From Clostridia bacterium (lineage in GTDB: Bacteria; Bacillota; Clostridia; Oscillospirales; CAG-272): DNA of 39,480 nt. The first letter of the stretch is position 1, and each line of letters starts with the position of its first letter. Location: the NCBI GenBank assembly GCA_017502975.1, contig JAFVTV010000008.1, positions 1 to 39,480 of the forward strand, in the 5' to 3' direction. Shown here one piece after another: positions 7,018-15,797 of the stretch. A program made the position numbers and the translations under genes. The notes beneath the pieces were generated by a model. The model ran no database searches and was not told the DNA's origin. It saw only the letters and a list, made by a program, of their open reading frames with translations.

Positions 7018-8258
7018 TCGCCGGGGTACTGAAAAGATACAAGAACCAGATCGGGGATTCGATCTTTAGCCTGGCGGGTCTTGTTATCATGAACGCGGTG
7101 GCGCAAATTGTGGTCTTTCCGCTTTGCGCACGCCGGTTTGGCGAGGTAGGATACGGCAATTTGCAGTATCTTATGGCGTATATCAATGTGCTCACGGTAT
7201 CGGTAGGCAGTGCCGCCAATTATGCCCGTATGGTTGCGCCCGCCGAGGAGCGCGTGAAAAACAGCGGCGACTATAATATTTTTTTGCTGCTTGTCAGCCT
7301 TGTGGGTGTGCCGTTTACCTATCTTGTGCGCCTGTTTGGCGGCGCGCCCATGGACAATGCCACCTATATTTGCTACTGCCTGTTGTTTGTGGCCATGGCA
7401 TTTCGGTATTATGCAGACGTTTCGTATAAGATCACGTTGCAGTATCGCCGCTTCTTTTTGTATTATCTGTTTATTGGTATCGGATACGCCATTGGTGCGG
7501 TATTGGTATGGAAAACAGGCATATGGCCGCTTGGCTTGCTGGTGGGCGAGGCTATGGGTGTGCTTTACGCCTACGGTGGCAGTGCAGTGCTGCGCCGCCG
7601 CGCATTTCGCCTTTCTCCCGCGTGGCGCAAGGCATTTCGCGTGATACTTACCTTTTTCCTCGCCGAGGCCGTGGCAAACCTTATTTTGAATGTCGACCGC
7701 ATCCTTTTAAAGCTTTTGCTGGGTGCATCGGCGGTAACGGTCTATTATCTGGCTACCTTGGTGGGCAAAACCATTTCGGTGCTGACAGGGCCACTCAATG
7801 GCGTGCTGATTGGATACCTTGCCCGTTACGAGGGTAAACTGACGCGCCGCACCATGCGGCTTCTCACACTGGGGAGCCTTGCGGCAATTCTTGTATTTAC
7901 GCTTGTGTGCTGGGGAGGGGGATACGTGGCAGTATTTTTGCTGTATCCCGCTGAATTTGATGCGGTAAAGGACTTTTTGCTTGTGGGGAGCCTAGCCCAG
8001 GTGGTATATTTTATCACAGGTATTTTAATGGTGGTGCTCATTCGCTTTGCCAAAAAGAGCTATCAGATCTTCATCAATGCCATATTTGGCATCAGCTTTT
8101 TCGGTCTTGGCATTCCCGCTACCTGCCTTTTCGGCTTGTGGGGATTTTCCCTCGCAATGGTAGCGGCGTGCCTCTTGCGCTTTGCGGCGGCAATCGCACT
8201 TGGCTTTCGATGGGTACGACAAAAAGAAACTGACCCCGACGGTATGATCACAGCATAA
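7014..8258 (+). CDS. Wzx-like polysaccharide flippase
   Basis: The 414-residue polytopic membrane protein has about 12 hydrophobic segments. It begins KNQIGDSIFSLAGLVIMNAV and continues through FGEVGYGNLQYLMAYINVLTV, the pattern of the polysaccharide-transporter branch of the MOP superfamily. These proteins flip lipid-linked oligosaccharide units across the membrane. ATG 7014 overlaps the rfbH TGA (ATGA). Its place between sugar-nucleotide genes and glycosyltransferases supports export of a dideoxyhexose-containing repeat unit. No Wzy polymerase is seen nearby. Confidence 0.8.
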   Translation: MIAGVLKRYKNQIGDSIFSLAGLVIMNAVAQIVVFPLCARRFGEVGYGNLQYLMAYINVLTVSVGSAANYARMVAPAEERVKNSGDYNIFLLLVSLVGVPFTYLVRLFGGAPMDNATYICYCLLFVAMAFRYYADVSYKITLQYRRFFLYYLFIGIGYAIGAVLVWKTGIWPLGLLVGEAMGVLYAYGGSAVLRRRAFRLSPAWRKAFRVILTFFLAEAVANLILNVDRILLKLLLGASAVTVYYLATLVGKTISVLTGPLNGVLIGYLARYEGKLTRRTMRLLTLGSLAAILVFTLVCWGGGYVAVFLLYPAEFDAVKDFLLVGSLAQVVYFITGILMVVLIRFAKKSYQIFINAIFGISFFGLGIPATCLFGLWGFSLAMVAACLLRFAAAIALGFRWVRQKETDPDGMITA

Positions 8259-8280
8259 ACGTGTTTACCGGAGGAACGGT

Positions 8281-9234
8281 ATGGAAAATGTGCGAAAGCG
8301 TATCAGCGTCATGATCCCCACCTATAACGAGGTGGAAAATGTTGAGCCGCTTTATGAGGCGATCGTGGCTGAGTTTGAGCGGTCACTGCCTCTGTATGAT
8401 TACGATATTTTATTCATTGACAATGCTTCCCGCGACGGCACGCGCGAAAAACTGCTGCAACTGTGCCGCAAAAATAGGCGCGTGCGCGCGATCTTCAACG
8501 CGCGCAATTTTGGGCAATTTAACTCCCCGTATCACGGAATTTGCGCCACAACGGGGGATTGCACGATCTCGATGTGCGCCGATTTTCAGGATCCCGTGGA
8601 AATGATCCCGCGCTTGGTTGCAAAGTGGGAGGAAGGGTACCGTATTGTTTGTGCGGTAAAGACCAAAAGCAGGGAAAATAAGCTGATGCGCTTTGCGCGC
8701 ACCTGCTACTATAAGCTTATTCGCAGAATGTCAGCGGTTGAGCAGATCGAGCATTTTACGGGCTTTGGGCTGTATGACCGCAGTTTTGTGGATGTGCTGC
8801 GCACGCTGGATGATCCCACCCCCTTTCTGCGTGGGATCGTTGCCGAGCTTGGCTTTCAGCGTGCCGAGATCCCTTATACCCAAGCCAAGCGACGCGCGGG
8901 CAAAACGCATAACAGCTTTGCTACGCTCTACGATGCGGCAATGCTCAGTTTTACCACCTACACCAAAGCGCCGATTCGCTTGCTTGCGGCTGTAGGCTGG
9001 CTGCTTCTTGCCGCCTCGCTTTTCGGCGTTGGTGCGCTGCTGACACGCCTGTGGCTTGGCAAGCCCTTTGCGGGGTGGCTTTGGCTTTTTCCCGTCTTAC
9101 TTTTTTGCACGGCGCTCATTCTCATTTTTCTCGGCATCCTTGGGGAGTATTTGCTCACCCTGCGCTCCAAACTCATGCGCCGCCCCCTTGTTATCGAGGA
9201 AAAGCGTATCAATTTTGATGAGCGAGAGGCGTGA
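8281..9234 (+). CDS. GT2 polyprenyl-phosphate glycosyltransferase (GtrB/DPM-like)
   Basis: The 317 residues open with the GT-A motif RISVMIPTYNEVENVEPLYEA, followed by FIDNASRDGT, NARNFGQ and the metal-site segment CADFQDP near 99-105, then KRRAGKTHNS. Two hydrophobic segments near 235-290 close the protein, the layout of GtrB and related polyisoprenyl-phosphate sugar transferases. It probably loads a sugar onto undecaprenyl phosphate for later transfer outside the cell. GGAGG lies just upstream of the ATG. The multi-membrane protein in the next frame could be a partner. Confidence 0.85.
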   Translation: MENVRKRISVMIPTYNEVENVEPLYEAIVAEFERSLPLYDYDILFIDNASRDGTREKLLQLCRKNRRVRAIFNARNFGQFNSPYHGICATTGDCTISMCADFQDPVEMIPRLVAKWEEGYRIVCAVKTKSRENKLMRFARTCYYKLIRRMSAVEQIEHFTGFGLYDRSFVDVLRTLDDPTPFLRGIVAELGFQRAEIPYTQAKRRAGKTHNSFATLYDAAMLSFTTYTKAPIRLLAAVGWLLLAASLFGVGALLTRLWLGKPFAGWLWLFPVLLFCTALILIFLGILGEYLLTLRSKLMRRPLVIEEKRINFDEREA

Positions 9235-9240
9235 GGGACA

Positions 9241-10065
9241 ATGATAAAAATGTTTTTTTCATTGCCCGGTGAGTATCCCCCGGCAGGACTTTTTTCGCGT
9301 TGGCATCTGCTATTGCTGTTAGTAAGCGTTTGCTTGGTTGCAGCAGGGCTTTATCTTTCACGAAACATGACGGCTGCTGCAGTGCGCCGCACGGTGCGTA
9401 TCGTAACGGCATGCCTTTGGGGGCTTGAGCTTGCCAAGATCCTGTTTGTGCTGCTTGTTACAGGATCAAAAAACCCCAATGAGTTTGTGCCGCTGTATTA
9501 TTGCAGCATCATTTTATACGCGGGCCTGCTCAGCAGCCTTGGCAGCCAGCTTCTTATGCGTGTTGGTGATGCGTTTATCGCCATGGGCGGGATCGTGGGC
9601 GGCGCGGTCTTTTTGCTGATGCCCACCACCTCGCTGCCGCAATATCCCGCATTTCATTTTATCACGTGGCACAGCTTTTTGTTGCATGGCATTATGGTTT
9701 ATCTGGGGCTGCTGCTACTCGTGCGCCGCGTATACCGTCCGCGGTTGCGCGATATCCGTTACGTTGCTTCGCTAACAGGCGCGATCTGCGCCTTGGCTTG
9801 GTTATTTAATACCGTTTACAACCGTATTTCGGGTGATCCCATAGCAAATCTTATGTTTATCTCAAGGGATTTTGCGGGAACGCCCGTATCGGTCATCTAC
9901 CGTTTGTGCGGTCGATTTTTCACCCCCGTGATGTGCCTTGGGCAAGCGTTTCTCCCTTTTTTTGTTACGTATGGGGGGATATTGCTTGTTAACAGAGTGC
10001 GTCAGCACCTTTGTAGGACCGCCAAAAGTTCTGAAAGGTGCATGGTGAAAAATCGGGGAAAATGA
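9241..10065 (+). CDS. YwaF/TIGR02206-like integral membrane protein
   Basis: The 274-residue protein has about seven hydrophobic segments. The motifs NEFVPLYYCSIILYAG near 80, FHFITWHSFLLHGIMVYLGL near 138 and NTVYNRISGDPIANLMFI near 183 match my memory of the YwaF family (TIGR02206, TMEM164-like), whose members are uncharacterised. Conserved His, Asn and Tyr in membrane segments suggest an enzyme or transporter rather than a structural role. It starts 6 bases after the GT2 gene and overlaps the next glycosyltransferase by four bases, so it is embedded in the glycan operon. Confidence 0.7.
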   Translation: MIKMFFSLPGEYPPAGLFSRWHLLLLLVSVCLVAAGLYLSRNMTAAAVRRTVRIVTACLWGLELAKILFVLLVTGSKNPNEFVPLYYCSIILYAGLLSSLGSQLLMRVGDAFIAMGGIVGGAVFLLMPTTSLPQYPAFHFITWHSFLLHGIMVYLGLLLLVRRVYRPRLRDIRYVASLTGAICALAWLFNTVYNRISGDPIANLMFISRDFAGTPVSVIYRLCGRFFTPVMCLGQAFLPFFVTYGGILLVNRVRQHLCRTAKSSERCMVKNRGK

Positions 10066-11426
10066 GGGTTTTTGAATCGATCGTAGGCTTTTTTGAGAGG
10101 ATACTGTTGCCCTCGTGGGAAGCAGACCCCTCGCTTAACACAGTAGAAACCGTAGGATTTTATATCACGCTCTGTATTGGCACGCTGTTTACACTTTGCT
10201 ATGCGTATCAGTTTTTTTATCTGTTTGCCGCGTGCGTGATAAAGCCGAAAAGATACAAAAGCGCTCCAATGGACAAGCGCTATGCGGCGGTGATTGCCGC
10301 GCGCAACGAGGAGCGCGTGCTGCCCTTGCTCCTTGCAAGCATTCAGGGGCAGACCTATCCTCGCGCACTCATTGACATTTACGTGGTTGCCGATAATTGT
10401 ACCGACCGCACCGCCACCGTGGCGCGTGAGGTGGGTGCACACGTGTTTGAGCGCCATAATAAGCAAATGGTGGGCAAGGGCTATGCGCTGGCATTTTTGT
10501 TTGACCGCATCCGCGAGAGCGTGGGGCTTTCTGCCTACGACGCGTATTTGTTTTTTGATGCGGATAACGTCCTGCGAGAGGACTTCATTGCGCAGATAAA
10601 CAAGGCATACGGTGCGGGATATCGCGTGATCACCTCGTATCGCAACGCGAAAAATTACGGCAAAAATTGGATCAGCGCGGGCTATGCGCTGTGGTTTTTG
10701 CGAGAATCGCGCCATTTGCAAAATCCGCGCGCCATTCTTGGGTGCAGTGCGGCGATCTCGGGCACGGGCTTTTTGGTGGATAGCGGTATCATTGAGAGAA
10801 ACGGTGGGTGGCGGCATTTTCTCCTTACCGAGGATATTGAATTTACCGCGGATTGTATTTTACACGGCGACCGTATCGGCTATTGCCACGCGGCAGAGCT
10901 TTTTGATGAGCAGCCCGAAACCTTTGGGCAATCCTGGCGGCAACGCAAGCGCTGGGCAAAGGGGATGTTTCAAGTGATCCGCCACTATGGCAGGGGGCTT
11001 TTGACAGGCGCCGTGCGCCTGCGGTGGTCCTGCTTTGATATGTTGATGAATATAACCCCCGCATTTGTGCTTTCCAGCGTGCAGCTGGTCGCCAATACCG
11101 TGCTTCTGCTTTTGAATTTTGTGATATACGGCACACTGTCGCCAACGCTGTTTAATTGTCTTGCCGAGTTTTTGATCTTTGGCTACGGCATCTTCTTTGC
11201 GCTTGGCTTGGCGGCGCTCGTCTGTGAGTGGCGCAGGATCCACTGCGGCAAGGTGCGTGCGGTGGCATTGCTTTTCACCTTTCCGCTGTTTATGCTGACC
11301 TATATTCCGATCTCACTTGCCGCCTTTTTCTCGCGCCGCGTGGAGTGGAAGCCAATGGAGCATAAGCATGCCATGACCGCACAGGAAATAGAGGAAGCGG
11401 GCAGGATATCAAAAAACAGAAATTAA
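10062..11426 (+). CDS. Membrane GT2 glycosyltransferase (BcsA/hyaluronan synthase-like)
   Basis: This processive-type family 2 glycosyltransferase shows AAVIAARNEERVLPLLL, VVADNCTDRT, the DxD motif FFDADN, the TED motif LLTEDIEF and QRKRWAKG (the QxxRW class), in that order. Hydrophobic segments lie near residues 25-50 and three or more near 320-430. It should transfer sugars at the inner membrane face and may extrude the product. ATG 10062 overlaps the upstream TGA (ATGA) and gives 454 residues; an in-frame ATG at 10038 is possible but badly spaced from its ribosome binding site. It is the last glycan gene of the operon. Confidence 0.85.
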   Translation: MRVFESIVGFFERILLPSWEADPSLNTVETVGFYITLCIGTLFTLCYAYQFFYLFAACVIKPKRYKSAPMDKRYAAVIAARNEERVLPLLLASIQGQTYPRALIDIYVVADNCTDRTATVAREVGAHVFERHNKQMVGKGYALAFLFDRIRESVGLSAYDAYLFFDADNVLREDFIAQINKAYGAGYRVITSYRNAKNYGKNWISAGYALWFLRESRHLQNPRAILGCSAAISGTGFLVDSGIIERNGGWRHFLLTEDIEFTADCILHGDRIGYCHAAELFDEQPETFGQSWRQRKRWAKGMFQVIRHYGRGLLTGAVRLRWSCFDMLMNITPAFVLSSVQLVANTVLLLLNFVIYGTLSPTLFNCLAEFLIFGYGIFFALGLAALVCEWRRIHCGKVRAVALLFTFPLFMLTYIPISLAAFFSRRVEWKPMEHKHAMTAQEIEEAGRISKNRN

Positions 11427-11449
11427 CACACAGCTCATAGGAGGACTTT

Positions 11450-12007
11450 ATGAAGGTTTTATTTGCATCGGATATTCACGGCGACCTTTGCGCCGCGACA
11501 AAAGTAAGGGATGCCCTAATAAGAGAGGGCGCTGAGAGGCTTTATCTGCTTGGCGATCTTCTCTATCACGGCCCGCGCAATCATCTGCCCGAGGGGTATG
11601 ACCCCAAGGGTGTGATCGCACTGCTTTCGGACTTGAAGGACTGCATCACTGCCGTGCGCGGCAACTGTGATGCCGAGGTCGATCAAATGGTGCTGCCCTT
11701 TCCCATTATGGCAGACTATCACGTGCTGCCCTTAAAATCGGGCGTGGCGTACCTCACGCACGGGCATTTGTTTGGTGGCGAGGGGCCAAATCCGCTTGGT
11801 GCGCATGACATTTTGATTGAGGGGCATACCCACGTTGCGGGCGTGCACACGACCGCGGGGGGACATATTTGCCTGAACCCGGGCTCTGCTTCTATGCCAA
11901 AGGGGGGGACGCCTGCCTGTTACATGATATACGATACCGATAGCGGCGTGTTTACGGTACGGCGTCTTGATGACGGCAGCGACTTTGCAGAGTACATTGC
12001 CCAATAA
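11450..12007 (+). CDS. YfcE-like metallophosphoesterase
   Basis: The 185-residue calcineurin-like phosphodiesterase has all metal ligands in order: SDIHGD (Asp8, His10), GDLLYHGPRNH (Asp36), RGNCD (Asn72), THGH (His104) and GHTH (His126, His128). The GDxLyHGPRN and GNCD spacing matches YfcE/MJ0936-type enzymes, which act on phosphodiesters of unknown physiological identity. AGGAGG precedes the ATG. It closes the plus-strand operon 23 bases after the glycosyltransferase and ends at a bidirectional terminator; whether it belongs to glycan metabolism is not clear. Confidence 0.9.
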   Translation: MKVLFASDIHGDLCAATKVRDALIREGAERLYLLGDLLYHGPRNHLPEGYDPKGVIALLSDLKDCITAVRGNCDAEVDQMVLPFPIMADYHVLPLKSGVAYLTHGHLFGGEGPNPLGAHDILIEGHTHVAGVHTTAGGHICLNPGSASMPKGGTPACYMIYDTDSGVFTVRRLDDGSDFAEYIAQ

Positions 12008-12053
12008 AAAATACCGCTTTTCTGCTGCTTTGCAACAGAAAAGCGGTATTTTT
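12007..12053. terminator. Bidirectional terminator between yfcE-like gene and ppa
   Basis: The 18-bp stem (arms 12007-12024 and 12036-12053, core ATACCGCTTTTCTG) is flanked by A-runs and T-runs. It serves both the plus-strand glycan operon and the minus-strand ppa gene. Confidence 0.9.
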
Positions 12054-12065
12054 TTAAAAGAAGCC

Positions 12066-12605
12066 TTATTGTACCTTATCCACAAAGGTTCTTTCATAGC
12101 ACTCAAGAGCCTCGGCGATGATCTGCTCTGCCTTTTCGCGGTCAAACAGGGTCTTAACGGCAGTTTGCTTGTTTTCAAGCTGCTTGTATACCGAAAAGAA
12201 GTGCATGATCTCATCAAAAATGTGCGAGGGCATTTCATCGATCGAGCGAATTTTGTTATAAGTAGGATCGGAGAAGGGGATGGCAATGATCTTGTCATCC
12301 ATTCTGCCGTCGTCAAGCATGCGCATCACGCCAATGGGATACACACGCACCAGTGTTAAGGGCTGAATGGGTCTTGCGCAGAGCACCAAAACGTCAAGCG
12401 GGTCGCCGTCATCGGCAAAGGTGCGCGGGATAAAGCCATAGTTGGCAGGGTAGTGTGTTGCGGTGTAGAGCACGCGGTCAAGGCGCAAAAGACCTGTATT
12501 CTTATCAAGCTCGTATTTGCATTGGCTGTCCTTGGAGATCTCAATAACGGCGGTGAAGTCGGTTGGGGTGATCTCGGCGGGATCCATATCGTGCCAAATA
12601 TTCAT
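12066..12605 (-). CDS. ppa: Inorganic pyrophosphatase (family I)
   Basis: The 179-residue family I soluble pyrophosphatase hydrolyses PPi to two phosphates. Signature elements are VIEISKDSQCKYELDKNTG, the YPANYGFIPRTFADDGDPLD metal-binding segment (DGDPLD), and GVMRMLDDGRMDDKIIAIP. ATG 12605 is preferred over the GTG immediately upstream because GGAGAACC spaces correctly to the ATG. It is the last gene of the minus-strand obgE group, 12 bases after obgE. Confidence 0.95.
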   Translation of the reverse strand: MNIWHDMDPAEITPTDFTAVIEISKDSQCKYELDKNTGLLRLDRVLYTATHYPANYGFIPRTFADDGDPLDVLVLCARPIQPLTLVRVYPIGVMRMLDDGRMDDKIIAIPFSDPTYNKIRSIDEMPSHIFDEIMHFFSVYKQLENKQTAVKTLFDREKAEQIIAEALECYERTFVDKVQ

Positions 12606-12617
12606 CACGGTTCTCCT

Positions 12618-13907
12618 TTATTTGATGAATTCAAATTCAAAATCGTAAATGTTAACGGTGTGACCGTCGGTGCAGCCCTTTTCCTCAAGCAGCGCGATCA
12701 CGCCGTTTTTCTGGAGCGAGCGCTGGAAATAGGAAAGAGATTCGTAACTGTTAAGGTTGGTTCTGCCCATGAGGTCAATCAGCCACTTGCCCTCCACATA
12801 AAAGGTGTCGTTTTCGCGGCGCACGGTGGTCTGCATCGGATCCTCTGCGGCAATATCCGCCTCGGTGATCTCGCTTTCAAATACCGTTAAGGGCGGTAAT
12901 TCACGCAAGCGTGCGGCAACGGTGGTGACAAGCAGGTCAAGGTTTTTACCTGTGGCGGCGGAAACATAGATCAGCTCCCAGCCGTTTTCCTTTACGAATG
13001 CCTCAAATGCGGCAACGTCGGTCAGCTCCTCGTCCAGTGCGTCGCTCTTGTTTGCCACAATGATCTGCGGACGTGTGGCAAGCTGCTCGCTATAGCGTGC
13101 AAGCTCGTGATTGATCGCCTTGATATCCTCAATGGGGTCGCGCCCCTCGGTGCGTGCAACGTCTACTACGTGCAACAACAGGCGACAGCGCTCTACGTGA
13201 CGTAAAAATGCGTGCCCAAGCCCCGCGCCGTCAGCAGCGCCCTCGATAAGACCGGGAATGTCAGCGGCAACAAATCCACTCTCGCCGCCCGTGGATACCA
13301 CACCGAGATTGGGGGAGAGGGTGGTGAAGTGGTATGCGGCAATTTTGGGGCGTGCCGCGCTGATGCGAGAAAGGATAGAGGATTTTCCCACACTCGGCAT
13401 GCCGATCAGCCCCACGTCGGCAAGCATCTTGAGCTCAAGGATCAGCTCCTTTTCCTCACCCTTGGTGCCGTTTTTGGCAAACATCGGCACTTGGCGGGTT
13501 GGCGTGGCGAAGTGACGGTTGCCCCAGCCGCCTCTGCCGCCGCGGCAGCAAATAAACGGCTCGTCATCGGACATATCCTTGATGATCTTGCCTGTTGCGG
13601 CATCGCGGATAAGCGTGCCTGCGGGCACTAAGATCGTAACGTCGGGTGCGGTTGCACCGTGGAATTTTTCACCCGTGCCGTTGCCGCCGTTTTTGGCTAC
13701 AAATTTGCGGTGATCGCGGAAGAACAGCAGTGTGGTGGCGCCCTTGTCTACCTGAAAGACAATGTTGCCGCCGTGTCCGCCGTCGCCGCCGTCGGGTCCG
13801 CCCTTGGCAACGTATTTTTCGCGGTGGAAGGAAACGGCACCGTTGCCGCCGTCCCCCGCCTTTACATAAATTTTTGTTTTATCAATAATTCTTTCGGCAT
13901 CACGCAT
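12618..13907 (-). CDS. obgE: GTPase Obg
   Basis: This ribosome-associated GTPase is involved in 50S assembly and stress control. The 429 residues hold the glycine-rich Obg fold (GDGGNGAVSFHREK..., GGPDGGDGGHGGN), a GTPase domain with GMPSVGKSS, ADIPGLIEGA and NKSD motifs, and a C-terminal OCT domain near 345-429. AGGAGG lies upstream of the ATG. It overlaps the 3' end of der by 8 bases, so the two GTPases are translationally coupled. Confidence 0.97.
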   Translation of the reverse strand: MRDAERIIDKTKIYVKAGDGGNGAVSFHREKYVAKGGPDGGDGGHGGNIVFQVDKGATTLLFFRDHRKFVAKNGGNGTGEKFHGATAPDVTILVPAGTLIRDAATGKIIKDMSDDEPFICCRGGRGGWGNRHFATPTRQVPMFAKNGTKGEEKELILELKMLADVGLIGMPSVGKSSILSRISAARPKIAAYHFTTLSPNLGVVSTGGESGFVAADIPGLIEGAADGAGLGHAFLRHVERCRLLLHVVDVARTEGRDPIEDIKAINHELARYSEQLATRPQIIVANKSDALDEELTDVAAFEAFVKENGWELIYVSAATGKNLDLLVTTVAARLRELPPLTVFESEITEADIAAEDPMQTTVRRENDTFYVEGKWLIDLMGRTNLNSYESLSYFQRSLQKNGVIALLEEKGCTDGHTVNIYDFEFEFIK

Positions 13908-15237
13908 CGGGTACCTCCTCGCCCTTTTGGCGAATGATCAGCTTGATCGGTGTGCCGCGGAAGCCAAAGGTTTCACGCAGGCAGTTTTCGATAAAGCGTT
14001 GATAGGAAAAATGGAACAGCTCTGCATTGTTGCAGAAGATAACAAATGTGGGGGGCGCTACGCGGATCTGCGTCATGTAATAGATCTTTAAGCGTCTACC
14101 CTTGTCCGAGGGGGGCTGTACGCGCGTGGTGGCGTCGTTTAGCACGTCGTTAAGCATGCCCGTGGAAATGCGGAGATTTGACTGGTTGAATACATACAGT
14201 ATATGCTCAAAGATGTTGGATATGCGTTGACCTGTTTTGGCGGATACAAAAAGCAAGGGTGCATATTGCATGTAGCCGAGTGCCTCGTATACCTGCTTGG
14301 TGAAATTGGATACCGTGCTGTTATCCTTTTCAATGGTATCCCATTTGTTGACAAGGATAATGCACGCCTTGCCTGCCTCGTGCGCAATGCCCGCAATGCG
14401 CTCATCCTGCTCGGTCACGCCCTCGTTTGCATCTACCATAATAAGGCAAACGTCGGCACGCTCCACTGCCATGTGCGCACGCAATACGCTGTATTTTTCG
14501 ATATTGTCATTGATCTTTGACTGCCTGCGAATACCTGCGGTATCAATAAAGGTAAATCTGCCGTATTCGTTTTCTACCGTAGTGTCGACCGCATCTCGCG
14601 TGGTGCCCGCAATGTTTGAAACGATCATGCGCTCGCTGCCCACAAAGCGGTTGATGATAGAGGATTTGCCCGCATTTGGCTTACCGATAACGGCAACCTT
14701 AATGCTGTCGTCTTCCTCCTCCTCACTCTCTTTTTCGGGGAGTGCGGCAAGCACGGCGTCAAGCACGTCACCCGTGCCGCTGCCGTGGATCGAGGATACA
14801 GGTATGGGCTCTGCCTCAAAGCCAAACTCGTAAAATTCGTAAAACTCGAAGGGTAAGGCACCCACGCGGTCGCATTTGTTGATGGCGGGTACAATGGGCT
14901 TGCCGCTTTTTTTCAGCAGTACCGCAATGTCGCGGTCGGCAGCGGTAACACCCGTGCGCACGTCGCAAAGAAGCACGATAACGTCAGCGCTCTCAATGGC
15001 AAGCTCGGCTTGAAATTTCATCTGCGACAGGATCGCATCGTCGGTCTTGGGTTCAATGCCGCCCGTGTCAATGAGGGTCAGCTTTTTGCCGCACCATTCG
15101 GTTTCACCGTAAATGCGGTCACGTGTAACACCGGGGGTGTCCTCTACAATAGAACGGCGCTCGCCGATCAGTTTATTAAAAAATGTGCTTTTGCCAACGT
15201 TGGGTCTGCCAACGATAGCCACAATCGGTTTTGCCAT
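13900..15237 (-). CDS. der: Ribosome biogenesis GTPase Der (EngA)
   Basis: This double-GTPase is needed for 50S maturation. Two consecutive G domains are visible: GRPNVGKST (residues 8-16) with DTGGIEP and NKCD, then GKPNAGKSS with DTAGIRR and NKWD, followed by the KH-like C-terminal domain ending IKLIIRQKGEE. Length 445 is normal. AGGAGG precedes the ATG. The RAYT gene lies 50 bases upstream; der must be transcribed through it from the DUF512 promoter at 17186-17214 or from an unseen internal promoter. Confidence 0.97.
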   Translation of the reverse strand: MAKPIVAIVGRPNVGKSTFFNKLIGERRSIVEDTPGVTRDRIYGETEWCGKKLTLIDTGGIEPKTDDAILSQMKFQAELAIESADVIVLLCDVRTGVTAADRDIAVLLKKSGKPIVPAINKCDRVGALPFEFYEFYEFGFEAEPIPVSSIHGSGTGDVLDAVLAALPEKESEEEEDDSIKVAVIGKPNAGKSSIINRFVGSERMIVSNIAGTTRDAVDTTVENEYGRFTFIDTAGIRRQSKINDNIEKYSVLRAHMAVERADVCLIMVDANEGVTEQDERIAGIAHEAGKACIILVNKWDTIEKDNSTVSNFTKQVYEALGYMQYAPLLFVSAKTGQRISNIFEHILYVFNQSNLRISTGMLNDVLNDATTRVQPPSDKGRRLKIYYMTQIRVAPPTFVIFCNNAELFHFSYQRFIENCLRETFGFRGTPIKLIIRQKGEEVPDA

Positions 15238-15287
15238 TTTTGTACCTCCTGATGGAAAATATGTATAAACAAGATGTAAGGTGTGAA

Positions 15288-15797
15288 TTATTTGTTGTCT
15301 TCGCAGTACAGGCTATCCTCGCGCCACGTTTGCGGATTTTTTGCGATGTATTGGGCGATCTCCTCATATTCGCGCATGCTCCGTATCACGTGGTCATAAA
15401 AGGAGCGTTGGAATAATTTGCCCGCATGATAGCTTTGATTGCATAATCGAGTGGTTAACGATTTAAACGCACAAATAATATCGGAAACCGTAGGGGAGGG
15501 GCTTGCTCCTCCCGCTTTCGTTAAATGCAAGATAAGGTGGATATGGTTTGGCATGATAACATGTGTGTCAACATGTGCGTTGGGAAACCTTGCTTGTAAA
15601 AGTGATAATTGTTGTTTGGCAATTTCGCCGCAGGGCGTTAATTTGATCACGGGAGGAGCAAGCCCCTCCCCTACGATCGTTGCAAGCGTTTGCTTGCGCT
15701 GATGTGTGCAAATTGTGATAAAATACAGCCCTTCGGTACTGTAATCTATTTCACTCCACCTTGTGGGCTTGCGCTTGGGTAGCTTATTGTCAATCAT
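15288..15797 (-). CDS. REP-associated tyrosine transposase (RAYT, Y1_Tnp family)
   Basis: The 169-residue HUH single-strand transposase is of the IS200-related TnpA-REP branch. It shows YFITICTHQRKQ near 25, the HUH motif in VIMPNHIHLIL (His85, His87), LFQRSFYDHVIR near 129, and the catalytic Tyr150 in IAQYIAKNP. RAYTs recognise and move REP palindromes headed by GTAG. Two exact inverted 25-base REP copies (15650-15674 and 15490-15514) are translated in frame here as VGEGLAPP (42-49) and GGASPSPT (96-103). ATG 15797 overlaps the DUF512 stop by one base (TGATG). All catalytic residues are present, so it may be active. Confidence 0.88.
   Translation of the reverse strand: MIDNKLPKRKPTRWSEIDYSTEGLYFITICTHQRKQTLATIVGEGLAPPVIKLTPCGEIAKQQLSLLQARFPNAHVDTHVIMPNHIHLILHLTKAGGASPSPTVSDIICAFKSLTTRLCNQSYHAGKLFQRSFYDHVIRSMREYEEIAQYIAKNPQTWREDSLYCEDNK
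15490..15514 (+). repeat. REP palindrome, family 1, inside the RAYT gene
   Basis: GTAG is followed by the arms GGGAGGGG and CTCCTCCC around a 4-base loop. GTAG at the foot of an imperfect hairpin is the recognised hallmark of RAYT-linked REPs. It is an exact inverted copy of 15650-15674. Confidence 0.8.
15650..15674 (-). repeat. REP palindrome, family 1, second copy inside the RAYT gene
   Basis: Exact reverse complement of 15490-15514, with 135 bases between them. The HUH motif codons lie between the two copies. Confidence 0.8.
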
